Below are positions 1 through 3,793 of a stretch of 6,400 nt of DNA, in pieces (position 1 is the first letter of the stretch; each line of letters opens with the position of its first letter). The notes under the pieces were generated by a model, which worked only from the letters and a program-made list of their open reading frames with translations, was not told the DNA's origin and ran no database searches. Location: the NCBI GenBank assembly GCA_017883605.1, contig JADGNH010000111.1, positions 1-6,400 on the forward strand. Reading direction: 5' to 3'. Source of the stretch: Methanobacteriaceae archaeon (GTDB taxonomy: Archaea; Methanobacteriota; Methanobacteria; Methanobacteriales; Methanobacteriaceae). A program made the position numbers and the translations under genes.

Positions 1-195
1 TATGATGTCTCTCGAGGTTGATTTTTTTCGCTTCTCTTGGATTCTTACTTTTGCTAATATAGGTTTAGTAGTTACTAAAATTTTATCTTGGACTTTTTTT
101 TAAGTATGGAGTTTTTAAGGGTCCTTTATTTCTTTTAAATTTAAGAATGTCTCTACGGTCTTGGTCGGTGAATCTGTTCCTACATTCCGAACCAT
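1..195 (-). pseudogene. Possible remnant of an unrecognised basic protein, running off the left edge
   Basis: One minus-strand frame from an ATG at 195-193 to the window edge reads like protein. It gives 26 residues starting MVRNVGTDSP, then TAA (117-115), a four-residue gap, TAA (102-100), then 33 open residues rich in Lys and Arg (KKVQDKILVTT and onward). The two stops lie in A-rich DNA. A second minus frame (202-83) is also open for 39 codons (MNNGSECRNR...), so a frameshift is possible. No ribosome-binding site is seen. I do not recognise the family. It could be a decayed gene next to the tRNA, or chance composition of AT-rich DNA. Confidence 0.25.
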
Positions 196-226
196 TGTTC
201 ATTTTTTTTCCATTGAAATAGTATAG

Positions 227-299
227 GGGCCCGTAGCTCAGTTTGGCAGAGTGCTCGGGTCTTAACCGAATTTTGCAGGTTCAAATTCCGTCGGGCCCG
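227..299 (+). tRNA. tRNA-Lys (anticodon CTT), degenerate; possible tRNA pseudogene
   Basis: The acceptor stem is perfect: GGGCCCG (227-233) pairs with CGGGCCC (292-298), with discriminator G299 and no encoded CCA. The D stem is 236-239/249-252, and the D loop has GG at 245-246. The anticodon loop 259-265 reads GTCTTAA, so the anticodon is CTT (261-263), reading Lys AAG. The T loop 280-286 (TTCAAAT) is canonical. The body is damaged. The anticodon stem has a C254/A270 mismatch, and position 32 is a purine (G259). The variable loop is four T's. The T stem (275-279/287-291) has one A/C mismatch and two G.T pairs, including G279.T287 where G53-C61 is nearly invariant. It is clearly descended from tRNA-Lys; whether it still works is uncertain. 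Confidence 0.8.
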
Positions 300-315
300 T
301 TTTATTCATTTTAAA

Positions 316-323
316 TTTTTTTT
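316..323 (+). terminator. T-run terminator after the tRNA
   Basis: A run of eight T's lies 17 bases past the tRNA 3' end, with a shorter T-rich stretch at 300-313. No hairpin is present, as expected for archaeal oligo-T termination. Confidence 0.5.
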
Positions 324-413
324 ATCAAGTTATTAATTTTAATTAAAATATTATTTTAGTATTAAATTTTTTTAAATCCGTAACTACTCCTTATTTAAGG
401 ATTAACAACAGAT
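324..413. other. AT-rich spacer with two small palindromes
   Basis: No gene is seen. The stretch holds a 14-bp perfect palindrome, ATTTTAATTAAAAT (336-349), and an inverted repeat, CCTTA-TT-TAAGG (389-400). The second ends 13 bases before the TATA box of the PRC-barrel gene, where an operator could sit. Both may be chance in AT-rich DNA. Confidence 0.3.
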
Positions 414-423
414 TGTATATAAA
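414..423 (+). promoter_or_regulatory. TATA box of the PRC-barrel gene
   Basis: TGTATATAAA matches an archaeal box A. Initiation about 25 bases downstream would fall near 445-450, leaving a leader of roughly 40 bases before the ribosome-binding site at 475-482. Confidence 0.5.
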
Positions 424-474
424 CTGCAATAAGCTGTAATAGACATAATTTAGCTTCAGCAGTAAATAAATTGG

Positions 475-482
475 GGAGATGA
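475..482 (+). promoter_or_regulatory. Ribosome-binding site pointing to an ATC start at 487
   Basis: GGAGATGA differs by one base from the archaeal consensus GGAGGTGA and lies four bases before ATC 487-489. The only in-frame canonical start, TTG 505, is 22 bases away and has no site of its own. The ATG inside this motif (479-481) opens only a five-codon frame. Confidence 0.55.
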
Positions 483-486
483 AAAA

Positions 487-729
487 ATCAAAATAGAAAG
501 TGAGTTGATCGGGAAAGAGGTTATAGATGCTTCTGGAGACCAAGTGGGGGTTGTAAAGGACTTGGATTGGAATCCACAAACCAATAGTGCCAAATACATC
601 TTACTCCAAGAAGCCGGATTATCCGCTAAAATAGGATTAGGAGATAACAAGATGCTCCCTATAGACAGGGTAGAATCTATTGGAGACAAAGTGCTGATCA
701 AAGGAAAACTTCTTAAAAGCGAAGATTAA
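487..729 (+). CDS. PRC-barrel domain protein (80 aa from ATC 487; 74 aa from TTG 505)
   Basis: This is a single small PRC-barrel domain, a beta-barrel fold found in photosynthetic reaction centre H subunits, RimM and many short archaeal proteins of unknown role. The product is soluble, with no signal peptide or membrane segment. Family features visible are SELIGKEVIDASGD near the N-terminus, VGVVKDLDWNP, AKIGLGDNKMLPIDRVESIGD and VLIKGKLL near the C-terminus. The conserved SEL part lies upstream of TTG 505, so the true start must be earlier. The next in-frame stop upstream is TAA 463-465, with no ATG, GTG or TTG between it and 505. The best-placed start is ATC 487, behind the ribosome-binding site. 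The broken paralogue at 1133 has ATG at the aligned codon. A Hsp20 remnant begins three bases after the stop. The fold is confident; the cellular role is unknown, and start loss or sequence error remains possible. Confidence 0.85.
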   Translation: MKIESELIGKEVIDASGDQVGVVKDLDWNPQTNSAKYILLQEAGLSAKIGLGDNKMLPIDRVESIGDKVLIKGKLLKSED

Positions 730-732
730 ACC

Positions 733-897
733 AACGACACCATAAAAATAATAGCCGATCTTCCGGCGTCAAAAAAGATGACATAGACATCGGTATTTCA
801 AAAAATAGTAGAAATCACTGCAATATTCAAAGAAGAACCTGAAGATGAAAAGTTCACCCAGACCGAACGTGGTATAAATAATCTAAAAATTAATTGA
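733..897 (+). pseudogene. Hsp20/alpha-crystallin small heat-shock protein remnant
   Basis: Three frames joined give an alpha-crystallin domain piece: NDTIKIIADLP (733-765), then VKKDDIDIGISKN (768-806), then VEITAIFKEEPEDEKFTQ...ERG (808-873), ending at TGA 895-897. ADLPGVKKDDIDI is a hallmark of the Hsp20 family; the glycine codon has lost one base at 766-767. A second shift lies at about 807. The N-terminal arm is absent, because homology begins three bases after the PRC-barrel stop. The C-terminal half of the domain and the IxI-type tail are also missing. The fragment encodes no functional chaperone. An internal deletion that joined the PRC gene to an Hsp20 gene is the simplest origin. Confidence 0.8.
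872..880 (+). promoter_or_regulatory. TATA box for the 31-codon membrane peptide
   Basis: GTATAAATA lies inside the Hsp20 remnant, 44 bases before ATG 924. Initiation near 900 would give a leader just long enough to hold the ribosome-binding site at 906-915. Confidence 0.45.
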
Positions 898-923
898 AAA
901 CAAAAGGAGGGGGTGACTAAATA

Positions 924-1019
924 ATGGATAACCGTGGCCAATTAATGTACATTGTCTATGTGATAGTAATTATAATTATAATTGTTATCCTGTTAAGATT
1001 CTTATTTGGAATTATTTAA
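924..1019 (+). CDS. 31-residue single-helix membrane peptide
   Basis: The peptide begins MDNRGQLMYIVYV and continues as an unbroken hydrophobic helix (about residues 7-24, mostly Ile and Val), then Arg25 and a short hydrophobic tail to Ile31. An excellent ribosome-binding site (GGAGGGGGTGA, 906-916) lies seven bases before ATG, and a TATA box lies at 872-880. That makes translation believable despite the small size. The start DNRGQ resembles archaeal class III (type IV pilin-like) signal peptides, in which charged residues plus Gly-Gln precede the helix, but the usual S-x-E after the Gln is absent. It is therefore either a tiny membrane protein or a truncated pilin-like gene. It lies between the Hsp20 remnant and the broken PRC copy. 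The function is unknown. Confidence 0.6.
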   Translation: MDNRGQLMYIVYVIVIIIIIVILLRFLFGII

Positions 1020-1132
1020 AGAATAAAAGACTTATAAGAATTTTTTTGAAAGGAAGTGGAAAAAAATAGTTTTGAATTAGAATCAGTTTTGGAATTATTT
1101 AATTGAACGGGATGGTCGATGAATGTACAAAT

Positions 1133-1370
1133 ATGAAGATAAATAAAGAATGATTGGAAAAGATGTTATAAATGAGTCAGTGACAAAAGAGGAATTGTTA
1201 AAGACGTGGAATGGAATCCACAATCCAAAATGGTGGAATACATTTACTGGCTGAGGTGGTATTTCCGCTAAACTGGGTTTAGGCGATAAAAAAATTAATA
1301 CCAATCGATATGGTGGAAAATGTCGGCGATAAAGTATTGATTAAAGGAATACTTTTTTAAAGCCGACTAA
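1133..1370 (+). pseudogene. Second PRC-barrel gene copy, inactivated by several indels
   Basis: Aligned with the gene at 487-729, this stretch encodes the same protein in fragments. ATG AAG ATA (1133-1141) matches the N-terminus. One base is then lost near 1149, giving MIGKDVI (1150 on), and another near 1180, after which DKRGIVKDVEWNPQ reads well. About two bases are missing between 1225 and 1260, before GISAKLGLGDKK. One extra A sits in the A7 run at 1290-1296, then LIPIDMVENVGDKVLIKGIL. A final T-run shift leads to TAA 1368-1370; the current frame stops at 1358-1360. Both copies share the full domain order, so this is a tandem paralogue or duplication that has decayed. No functional product is expected. 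Confidence 0.85.
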
Positions 1371-1377
1371 ATCTTTA

Positions 1378-1398
1378 TTTTTTATAATTAAATTTTTT
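1378..1398 (+). terminator. T-rich terminator after the broken PRC copy
   Basis: Two six-T runs (1378-1383 and 1393-1398) follow the ancestral stop codon by fewer than 30 bases. This looks like a retained archaeal terminator. Confidence 0.4.
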
Positions 1399-1451
1399 AT
1401 TTAATCATTTCAATTTCTTTAGAATATTTATTATAAGGATGGAAACAACAT

Positions 1452-1586
1452 GCAACGGAAATAACAGCTATTATAATATTAATATTGTTATTTATGGGAG
1501 TTGCGGTTTATTCAATGTCTATAAACACTGAATTTCAACCTTTAGGTAGATACCTGGGAGCATCACCCCGCAAATGGTGTTCCTAG
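1452..1586 (+). pseudogene. Possible remnant of a small membrane-anchored protein
   Basis: This frame reads ATEITAIIILILLFMGVAVYS, a clear hydrophobic helix, then a polar tail (MSINTEFQPLGRYLGASPRK) ending at TAG 1584-1586. It has no ATG, GTG or TTG after the in-frame TAA at 1434-1436. An ATG at 1440-1442 lies in a neighbouring frame and would need a one-base shift near 1450 to join. Just before it, AAGGATG (1435-1441) is only a weak ribosome-binding site. A single-pass membrane or secreted protein that lost its start by frameshift fits best. Chance cannot be excluded, and the family is not recognised. Confidence 0.3.
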
Positions 1587-1620
1587 GAACTTTTTAAAAC
1601 TGCAATTTGTTTTTATTTTA

Positions 1621-1789
1621 TGGAAAAAGACAATCTTAAAAGACCTTTAAGGCATAATACAGATTTCTTAAGGTCAGTTTCATTATATAATGAATTAAGA
1701 TTCTATTTCTAGAATACTCAAAGATAAAGAAGCTTCCGAATTTGTTAGAAATACGTACTATATAGTAGATAAGACGTTTAAAAATTAAT
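1621..1789 (+). pseudogene. Possible two-frame gene fragment, family unknown
   Basis: ATG at 1620-1622 opens 30 codons (MEKDNLKRPLRHNTDFLR...RFYF, stop TAG near 1711). A neighbouring frame then continues as RILKDKEASEFVRN...YYIVDKTFKN to TAA near 1789. Amino-acid content is protein-like in both parts, and a single shift near 1710 would fuse them into about 55 residues. There is no clear ribosome-binding site. It may be a broken small gene; I do not recognise it. Confidence 0.25.
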
Positions 1790-1793
1790 ACTA

Positions 1794-1979
1794 ATGCATC
1801 TTAAAAGCGTTACTTACATCTGTATAAGTGAGGAAGACCTTCTAAAACCGTTAGTAACACCGAACTATACTATAACGAAGTTTAATATTATGTCCGGATT
1901 TTACCTAAAAATTTGGAAAACAGTTATACTGGATTTGACAGCAGAAAGTGATAAGTTTTTAAAAAGGTTTCTGTTATAA
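1794..1979 (+). CDS. Hypothetical 61-residue protein; may be a gene fragment
   Basis: The ORF begins MHLKSVTYICISEEDLL and ends ESDKFLKRFLL. It has a mixed polar and hydrophobic composition, no membrane helix and no motif I recognise. No ribosome-binding site precedes the ATG. A palindromic TATA-like element (TACTATATAGTA, 1756-1767) is centred about 32 bases upstream, so a leaderless or nearly leaderless transcript is possible. The frame stops eight bases before the 51-residue membrane protein, which would allow co-transcription. It may be the tail of the same broken gene whose pieces lie at 1621-1789. Moderately doubtful as a real gene. Confidence 0.35.
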   Translation: MHLKSVTYICISEEDLLKPLVTPNYTITKFNIMSGFYLKIWKTVILDLTAESDKFLKRFLL

Positions 1980-1987
1980 TATGTATT

Positions 1988-2143
1988 ATGATTGACGAAG
2001 ATTTGGATCAGGACAATAAAAGTGAGCATATACAGGATTATTCCAGGAAAAAGAGGAGGGGATCTAGTTTATTAGGTATAATCTTAATAATCCTGATCAT
2101 TATTATCGCCATATACGGCTATTTATATATTTATCCCTACTAA
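1988..2143 (+). CDS. 51-residue single-pass membrane protein
   Basis: The N-terminal 20 residues are acidic and polar (MIDEDLDQDNKSEHIQDYS). A basic patch follows (RKKRRG, 20-25), then a hydrophobic helix of about 19 residues (roughly 28-46, LLGIILIILIIII) and an aromatic tail (YGYLYIYPY). The basic patch before the helix predicts a cytoplasmic N-terminus and an outside C-terminus. ATG at 1988 is the only upstream candidate start in this frame; the one before it (1981) runs into TGA. The ribosome-binding site is poor, so translation may couple to the ORF ending at 1979. No family is recognised. The regular charge-helix-aromatic architecture makes a real small membrane protein more likely than chance. 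Confidence 0.55.
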   Translation: MIDEDLDQDNKSEHIQDYSRKKRRGSSLLGIILIILIIIIAIYGYLYIYPY

Positions 2144-2214
2144 AATAAACTTTAAAATATATTTTAAATTAATTCTTTTCATTAAATAGATTATTAGATT
2201 TGATCATCATTCAT

Positions 2215-2229
2215 AACCTTTAAAAGGTT
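2215..2229. promoter_or_regulatory. Perfect inverted repeat upstream of the 111-residue gene
   Basis: AACCTTT (2215-2221) and AAAGGTT (2223-2229) are perfect inverted arms around a single A. The centre, CTTTAAAAG, could serve as a weak TATA element, which would make the symmetry a plausible operator. It could also be a leftover stem after the small membrane gene that ends at 2143. Confidence 0.35.
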
Positions 2230-2256
2230 GAATTAATCTTATAGAAATCTAAAGAG

Positions 2257-2351
2257 ACTGTGAATTCTAGGATAACTAGAAATTTAGAGAGTACAGTGAA
2301 AATCTAGAAGAACTAGAAAAAGAAAAACTGTGAGAAATTTAGAAATTATGG
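2257..2351 (+). repeat. Three degenerate direct repeats of about 35 bp
   Basis: Copies begin at 2257 (ACTGTGAATTCTAGG), 2293 (ACAGTGAAAATCTAG) and 2327 (ACTGTGAGAAATTTAG), spaced 36 and 34 bases. Each has an AC-GTGA head followed by CTAGAA- or TTAGAAA-type sequence. They lie between the inverted repeat at 2215 and the ribosome-binding site at 2358, so they would be in the leader of the 111-residue gene if it is transcribed from near 2215. Confidence 0.45.
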
Positions 2352-2367
2352 TCTTATGGTGAAAACT

Positions 2368-2703
2368 ATGAAAAAAAATAAAAATTCCGCTGAAATTGAC
2401 AAAGAACTCAAATCCAGGATGAAGCTCTTCAAAGAGGCCGTGGAGAATGAGAAAAAGATGGATGAACTCCATAACAACATTGAAGGATCCGAGGTTCTCA
2501 TCAGGTTTGAAATATTTCTTCCAAAGGGTCCAGGCAAGATTACAGACGGATTATTCCTCTATATGAATGATTTAGGCGATATCGTGGATGCAGAATACTA
2601 TATACGTAATGTAAATGATGTCACAGTAGCTGCCCTTTCTGGAGATAATCTTAATACAGTTAAAGAACTCTTTAAAGATTCCTTTTCCCTAGAGATAGAA
2701 TAG
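2368..2703 (+). CDS. Hypothetical 111-residue protein, N-terminal coiled coil plus small alpha/beta domain
   Basis: I do not recognise this protein. Residues 8-38 are highly charged and helical, with a coiled-coil look (EIDKELKSRMKLFKEAVENEKK). Residues 40-111 look like a compact alpha/beta fold: strand SEVLIRFEIFLP, a Gly-Pro turn (KGPGKITDG), strand GLFLYMNDLGDIVDAEYYI, a Val-rich strand near 82-90, and a final helix NLNTVKELFKDSF. No signal peptide, membrane helix, metal-binding cluster or catalytic motif is seen. ATG 2368 is chosen because GGTGA (2358-2362) lies five bases before it; ATG 2356 would add four residues but overlaps that site. The gene stands alone, with its own terminator and an unusual repeat-bearing leader. 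Probably cytoplasmic; the coiled coil suggests self-association or a partner. Confidence 0.8.
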   Translation: MKKNKNSAEIDKELKSRMKLFKEAVENEKKMDELHNNIEGSEVLIRFEIFLPKGPGKITDGLFLYMNDLGDIVDAEYYIRNVNDVTVAALSGDNLNTVKELFKDSFSLEIE

Positions 2704-2708
2704 TCATA

Positions 2709-2728
2709 TTTTTTTTTAAATTTTTTTT
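2709..2728 (+). terminator. Strong T-run terminator
   Basis: Runs of nine (2709-2717) and eight T's (2721-2728) follow the stop codon by five bases, a typical archaeal oligo-T terminator without a hairpin. Confidence 0.6.
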
Positions 2729-2800
2729 AATTTAATTATTTATAACCTTTTAATTCTTTTAAATAATTTATAACAAACCTTAATCCCTAATAATGTAAGT

Positions 2801-2865
2801 GCCGATGATTTAAGGTCTAAGATTTATAGGGCTGATGATTTAAGGTCTAAGATCATGATTTAAAT
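2801..2865 (+). repeat. 30-bp direct repeat, two copies plus a partial third
   Basis: Positions 2804-2823 and 2834-2853 are identical over 20 bases (GATGATTTAAGGTCTAAGAT); a flanking GCC/GCT extends each match to 23 bases with one change. The period is exactly 30. A partial third copy, CATGATTTAAATC, follows at 2853-2865. The interval between copies holds ATTTATAGG, a weak TATA-like element. The repeat lies in the spacer upstream of the small ORF at 2963. Confidence 0.75.
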
Positions 2866-2910
2866 CCCTCTCTGATTTTACGTATAAAAGAAATATTTAT
2901 TAATAATTAG

Positions 2911-2955
2911 TATATTATTCATAATCAATAACAAAAGTCTTTAAGTGGAGGTGAT
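2911..2955 (+). promoter_or_regulatory. TATA-like element and full ribosome-binding site before a 16-codon ORF
   Basis: TATATTATTC (2911-2920) is a plausible box A. GGAGGTGAT (2947-2955) matches the archaeal 16S complement over all nine bases and lies seven bases before ATG 2963. It is the best ribosome-binding site in the window. Confidence 0.5.
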
Positions 2956-2962
2956 TTTCAAA

Positions 2963-3013
2963 ATGAGAAATTTATTTAAATCAAGGGCAAACAAATTATG
3001 TTGTAATAGTTAG
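2963..3013 (+). CDS. 16-codon ORF with perfect ribosome-binding site (leader peptide or truncated gene)
   Basis: The peptide is MRNLFKSRANKLCCNS, basic and with a Cys-Cys pair, ending at TAG 3011-3013. The preceding GGAGGTGAT is as strong as such sites get, so ribosomes should load here. No recognised family. It may be a short leader peptide, a small translated regulator, or the stub of a gene cut by deletion, since no continuation in other frames is obvious beyond the stop. An inverted repeat begins one base after the stop codon (3014-3037). Confidence 0.4.
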   Translation: MRNLFKSRANKLCCNS

Positions 3014-3037
3014 TTATATGTTATAAAACTCATATAA
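3014..3037. promoter_or_regulatory. Inverted repeat enclosing a TATA box
   Basis: TTATATG (3014-3020) and CATATAA (3031-3037) are perfect 7-bp arms around a 10-base centre, TTATAAAACT, which contains a good archaeal TATA box. Initiation would fall near 3050, just before the 32-codon ORF at 3068. The layout suits a repressor site over box A, or a small hairpin after the ORF ending at 3013. Confidence 0.4.
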
Positions 3038-3067
3038 TAAACTGTTAAAATAAATTAATTGGATGAT

Positions 3068-3166
3068 ATGTTGGAAGGTGAAATTATAGAACCGCCTTTT
3101 AAAGAGATTTTAAACCTAAACATAAATAAGCAAAATATTGAAATATTTACGTTATTTGAAGATTGA
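3068..3166 (+). CDS. Hypothetical 32-residue protein
   Basis: The frame encodes MLEGEIIEPPFKEILNLNIN and ends IFTLFED. It is acidic, soluble-looking and protein-like in composition. GGATGAT (3061-3067) resembles a ribosome-binding site but abuts the ATG, which is too close for the usual spacing. A TATA box within an inverted repeat lies 45 bases upstream. It could be a genuine micro-protein or the remnant of a longer gene. No family is recognised. Confidence 0.3.
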   Translation: MLEGEIIEPPFKEILNLNINKQNIEIFTLFED

Positions 3167-3177
3167 AGTTGATAATA

Positions 3178-3187
3178 TTTTATAAAG
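3178..3187 (+). promoter_or_regulatory. Probable TATA box for the NYN-domain gene
   Basis: TTTTATAAAG is a good archaeal box A, 67 bases before ATG 3254, with initiation expected near 3208. A second TTATTATAAAA at 3217-3227 is too close to leave room for the ribosome-binding site at 3243-3249. Confidence 0.45.
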
Positions 3188-3253
3188 AGCCATTAAATGG
3201 ATTTAAACCTTTAATTTTTATTATAAAAATTTTAACGATGATGGAGGATTAAA

Positions 3254-3754
3254 ATGCGTAGTTTTGAAAAACTGAGTTCTTTGAAGGACTATATTCCCCT
3301 TAAAAGAGGAGAATCTGCGGGGAAAAACATTGGCCTTCTTGTTGATGGGCCTAATATGTTGAGAAAGGAATTCAGTCTTAATCTTGATTTAGTAAGGGAA
3401 ATAATAGCGGACTATGGCAACATGAGGGTAGGTAAAGTTCTCCTGAACCAGTACGCCTCAGATAAACTTATAGAAGCCATAGTAAATCAGGGATTTACTC
3501 CCATAGTGGTCGCAGGTGATACTGATGTTTACATGGCTGTGGAAGCCATGGAACTCATTTATAATCCCAATATTGATATTATCGCTCTTATGACTCGTGA
3601 CGCTGATTTTTTACCCATAATAAACAAGGCCAAAGAAAATGGAAAAGAAACCATAGTAATAGGTGCTGAACCAGGGTTCAGCGCTGCTCTGCAGAATTCA
3701 GCTGACAATGCCATTATATTAAAGGCCGAAGGCCCTCATAAGAATCATAAATAG
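3254..3754 (+). CDS. NYN-domain protein, TIGR00288 family (PIN-like putative RNase)
   Basis: The 166-residue protein is a single NYN (LabA/DUF88-like) domain with PIN-like fold; relatives are predicted or shown metal-dependent RNases. The acidic positions expected for the active site are visible: Asp31 in IGLLVDGPNM, Asp89 and Asp91 in VAGDTDVYM, and Asp116 and Asp118 in LMTRDADFLPIIN. The C-terminal part holds KETIVIGAEPGFSAALQNSAD, typical of this archaeal family. There is no membrane segment, so it is cytoplasmic. The start is fixed by GGAGGAT (3243-3249), four bases before ATG. It is followed after 39 bases by the MJ0158-family gene, with the stop codon inside a 21-bp tandem repeat. Family assignment is confident; RNA substrate and activity are inferred. 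The short basic tail GPHKNHK abuts the repeat. Confidence 0.9.
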   Translation: MRSFEKLSSLKDYIPLKRGESAGKNIGLLVDGPNMLRKEFSLNLDLVREIIADYGNMRVGKVLLNQYASDKLIEAIVNQGFTPIVVAGDTDVYMAVEAMELIYNPNIDIIALMTRDADFLPIINKAKENGKETIVIGAEPGFSAALQNSADNAIILKAEGPHKNHK

Positions 3755-3793
3755 TGATCAAAGGCTTATAAATAGTGATCAAAGGCTTATAAA
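3747..3793 (+). repeat. 21-bp tandem repeat spanning the gene border
   Basis: Bases 3747-3793 repeat with an exact 21-base period for 2.2 copies and no mismatches. The unit holds TAG, GTGATCAAAGG and CTTATAAA. The NYN stop codon (3752-3754) is in the first copy and an in-frame second TAG (3773-3775) in the next; the last copy ends one base before ATG 3794. The repeat is a clean, probably recent tandem duplication. Confidence 0.9.
3760..3773 (+). promoter_or_regulatory. Possible leaderless promoter of the MJ0158-family gene
   Basis: AAAGGCTTATAAAT has a purine-rich BRE-like stretch followed by TTATAAA centred about 25 bases before ATG 3794. That is the spacing of an archaeal box A to its start site. 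The gene has no ribosome-binding site, which suits a leaderless transcript. The identical TATA in the next repeat copy ends at the ATG and could not serve. Confidence 0.45.

Noticed and set aside
2..103. Plus-strand 32-codon ORF at the left edge (MMSLEVDFFRF...)
   Set aside because: It has no ribosome-binding site and mirrors the Lys-rich minus-strand frame, so it is probably a shadow.
391..701. Minus-strand ORFs opposite the PRC-barrel gene
   Set aside because: They are antisense shadows of the PRC frame, with no ribosome-binding site and biased, non-protein-like composition.
1095..1304. Minus-strand 69-codon ORF
   Set aside because: It lies opposite the PRC pseudogene, whose sense-strand homology explains the sequence.
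2280..2331. Glu/Lys-rich frame (ENLEELEKEKL) inside the repeats as an N-terminal extension of the 111-residue protein
   Set aside because: It ends at TGA 2329-2331, has no start codon after the preceding TAG, and is in AT/GA-rich repeat DNA.
2284..2537. Two minus-strand ORFs over the 111-residue gene
   Set aside because: They are Phe/Leu/Ser-rich shadows of the charged coiled-coil codons on the plus strand.
3752..3775. Two in-frame TAG codons after the NYN gene as pyrrolysine or read-through sites
   Set aside because: The second TAG is simply the duplicated 21-bp unit; the protein is full length at the first one and no decoding element is evident.
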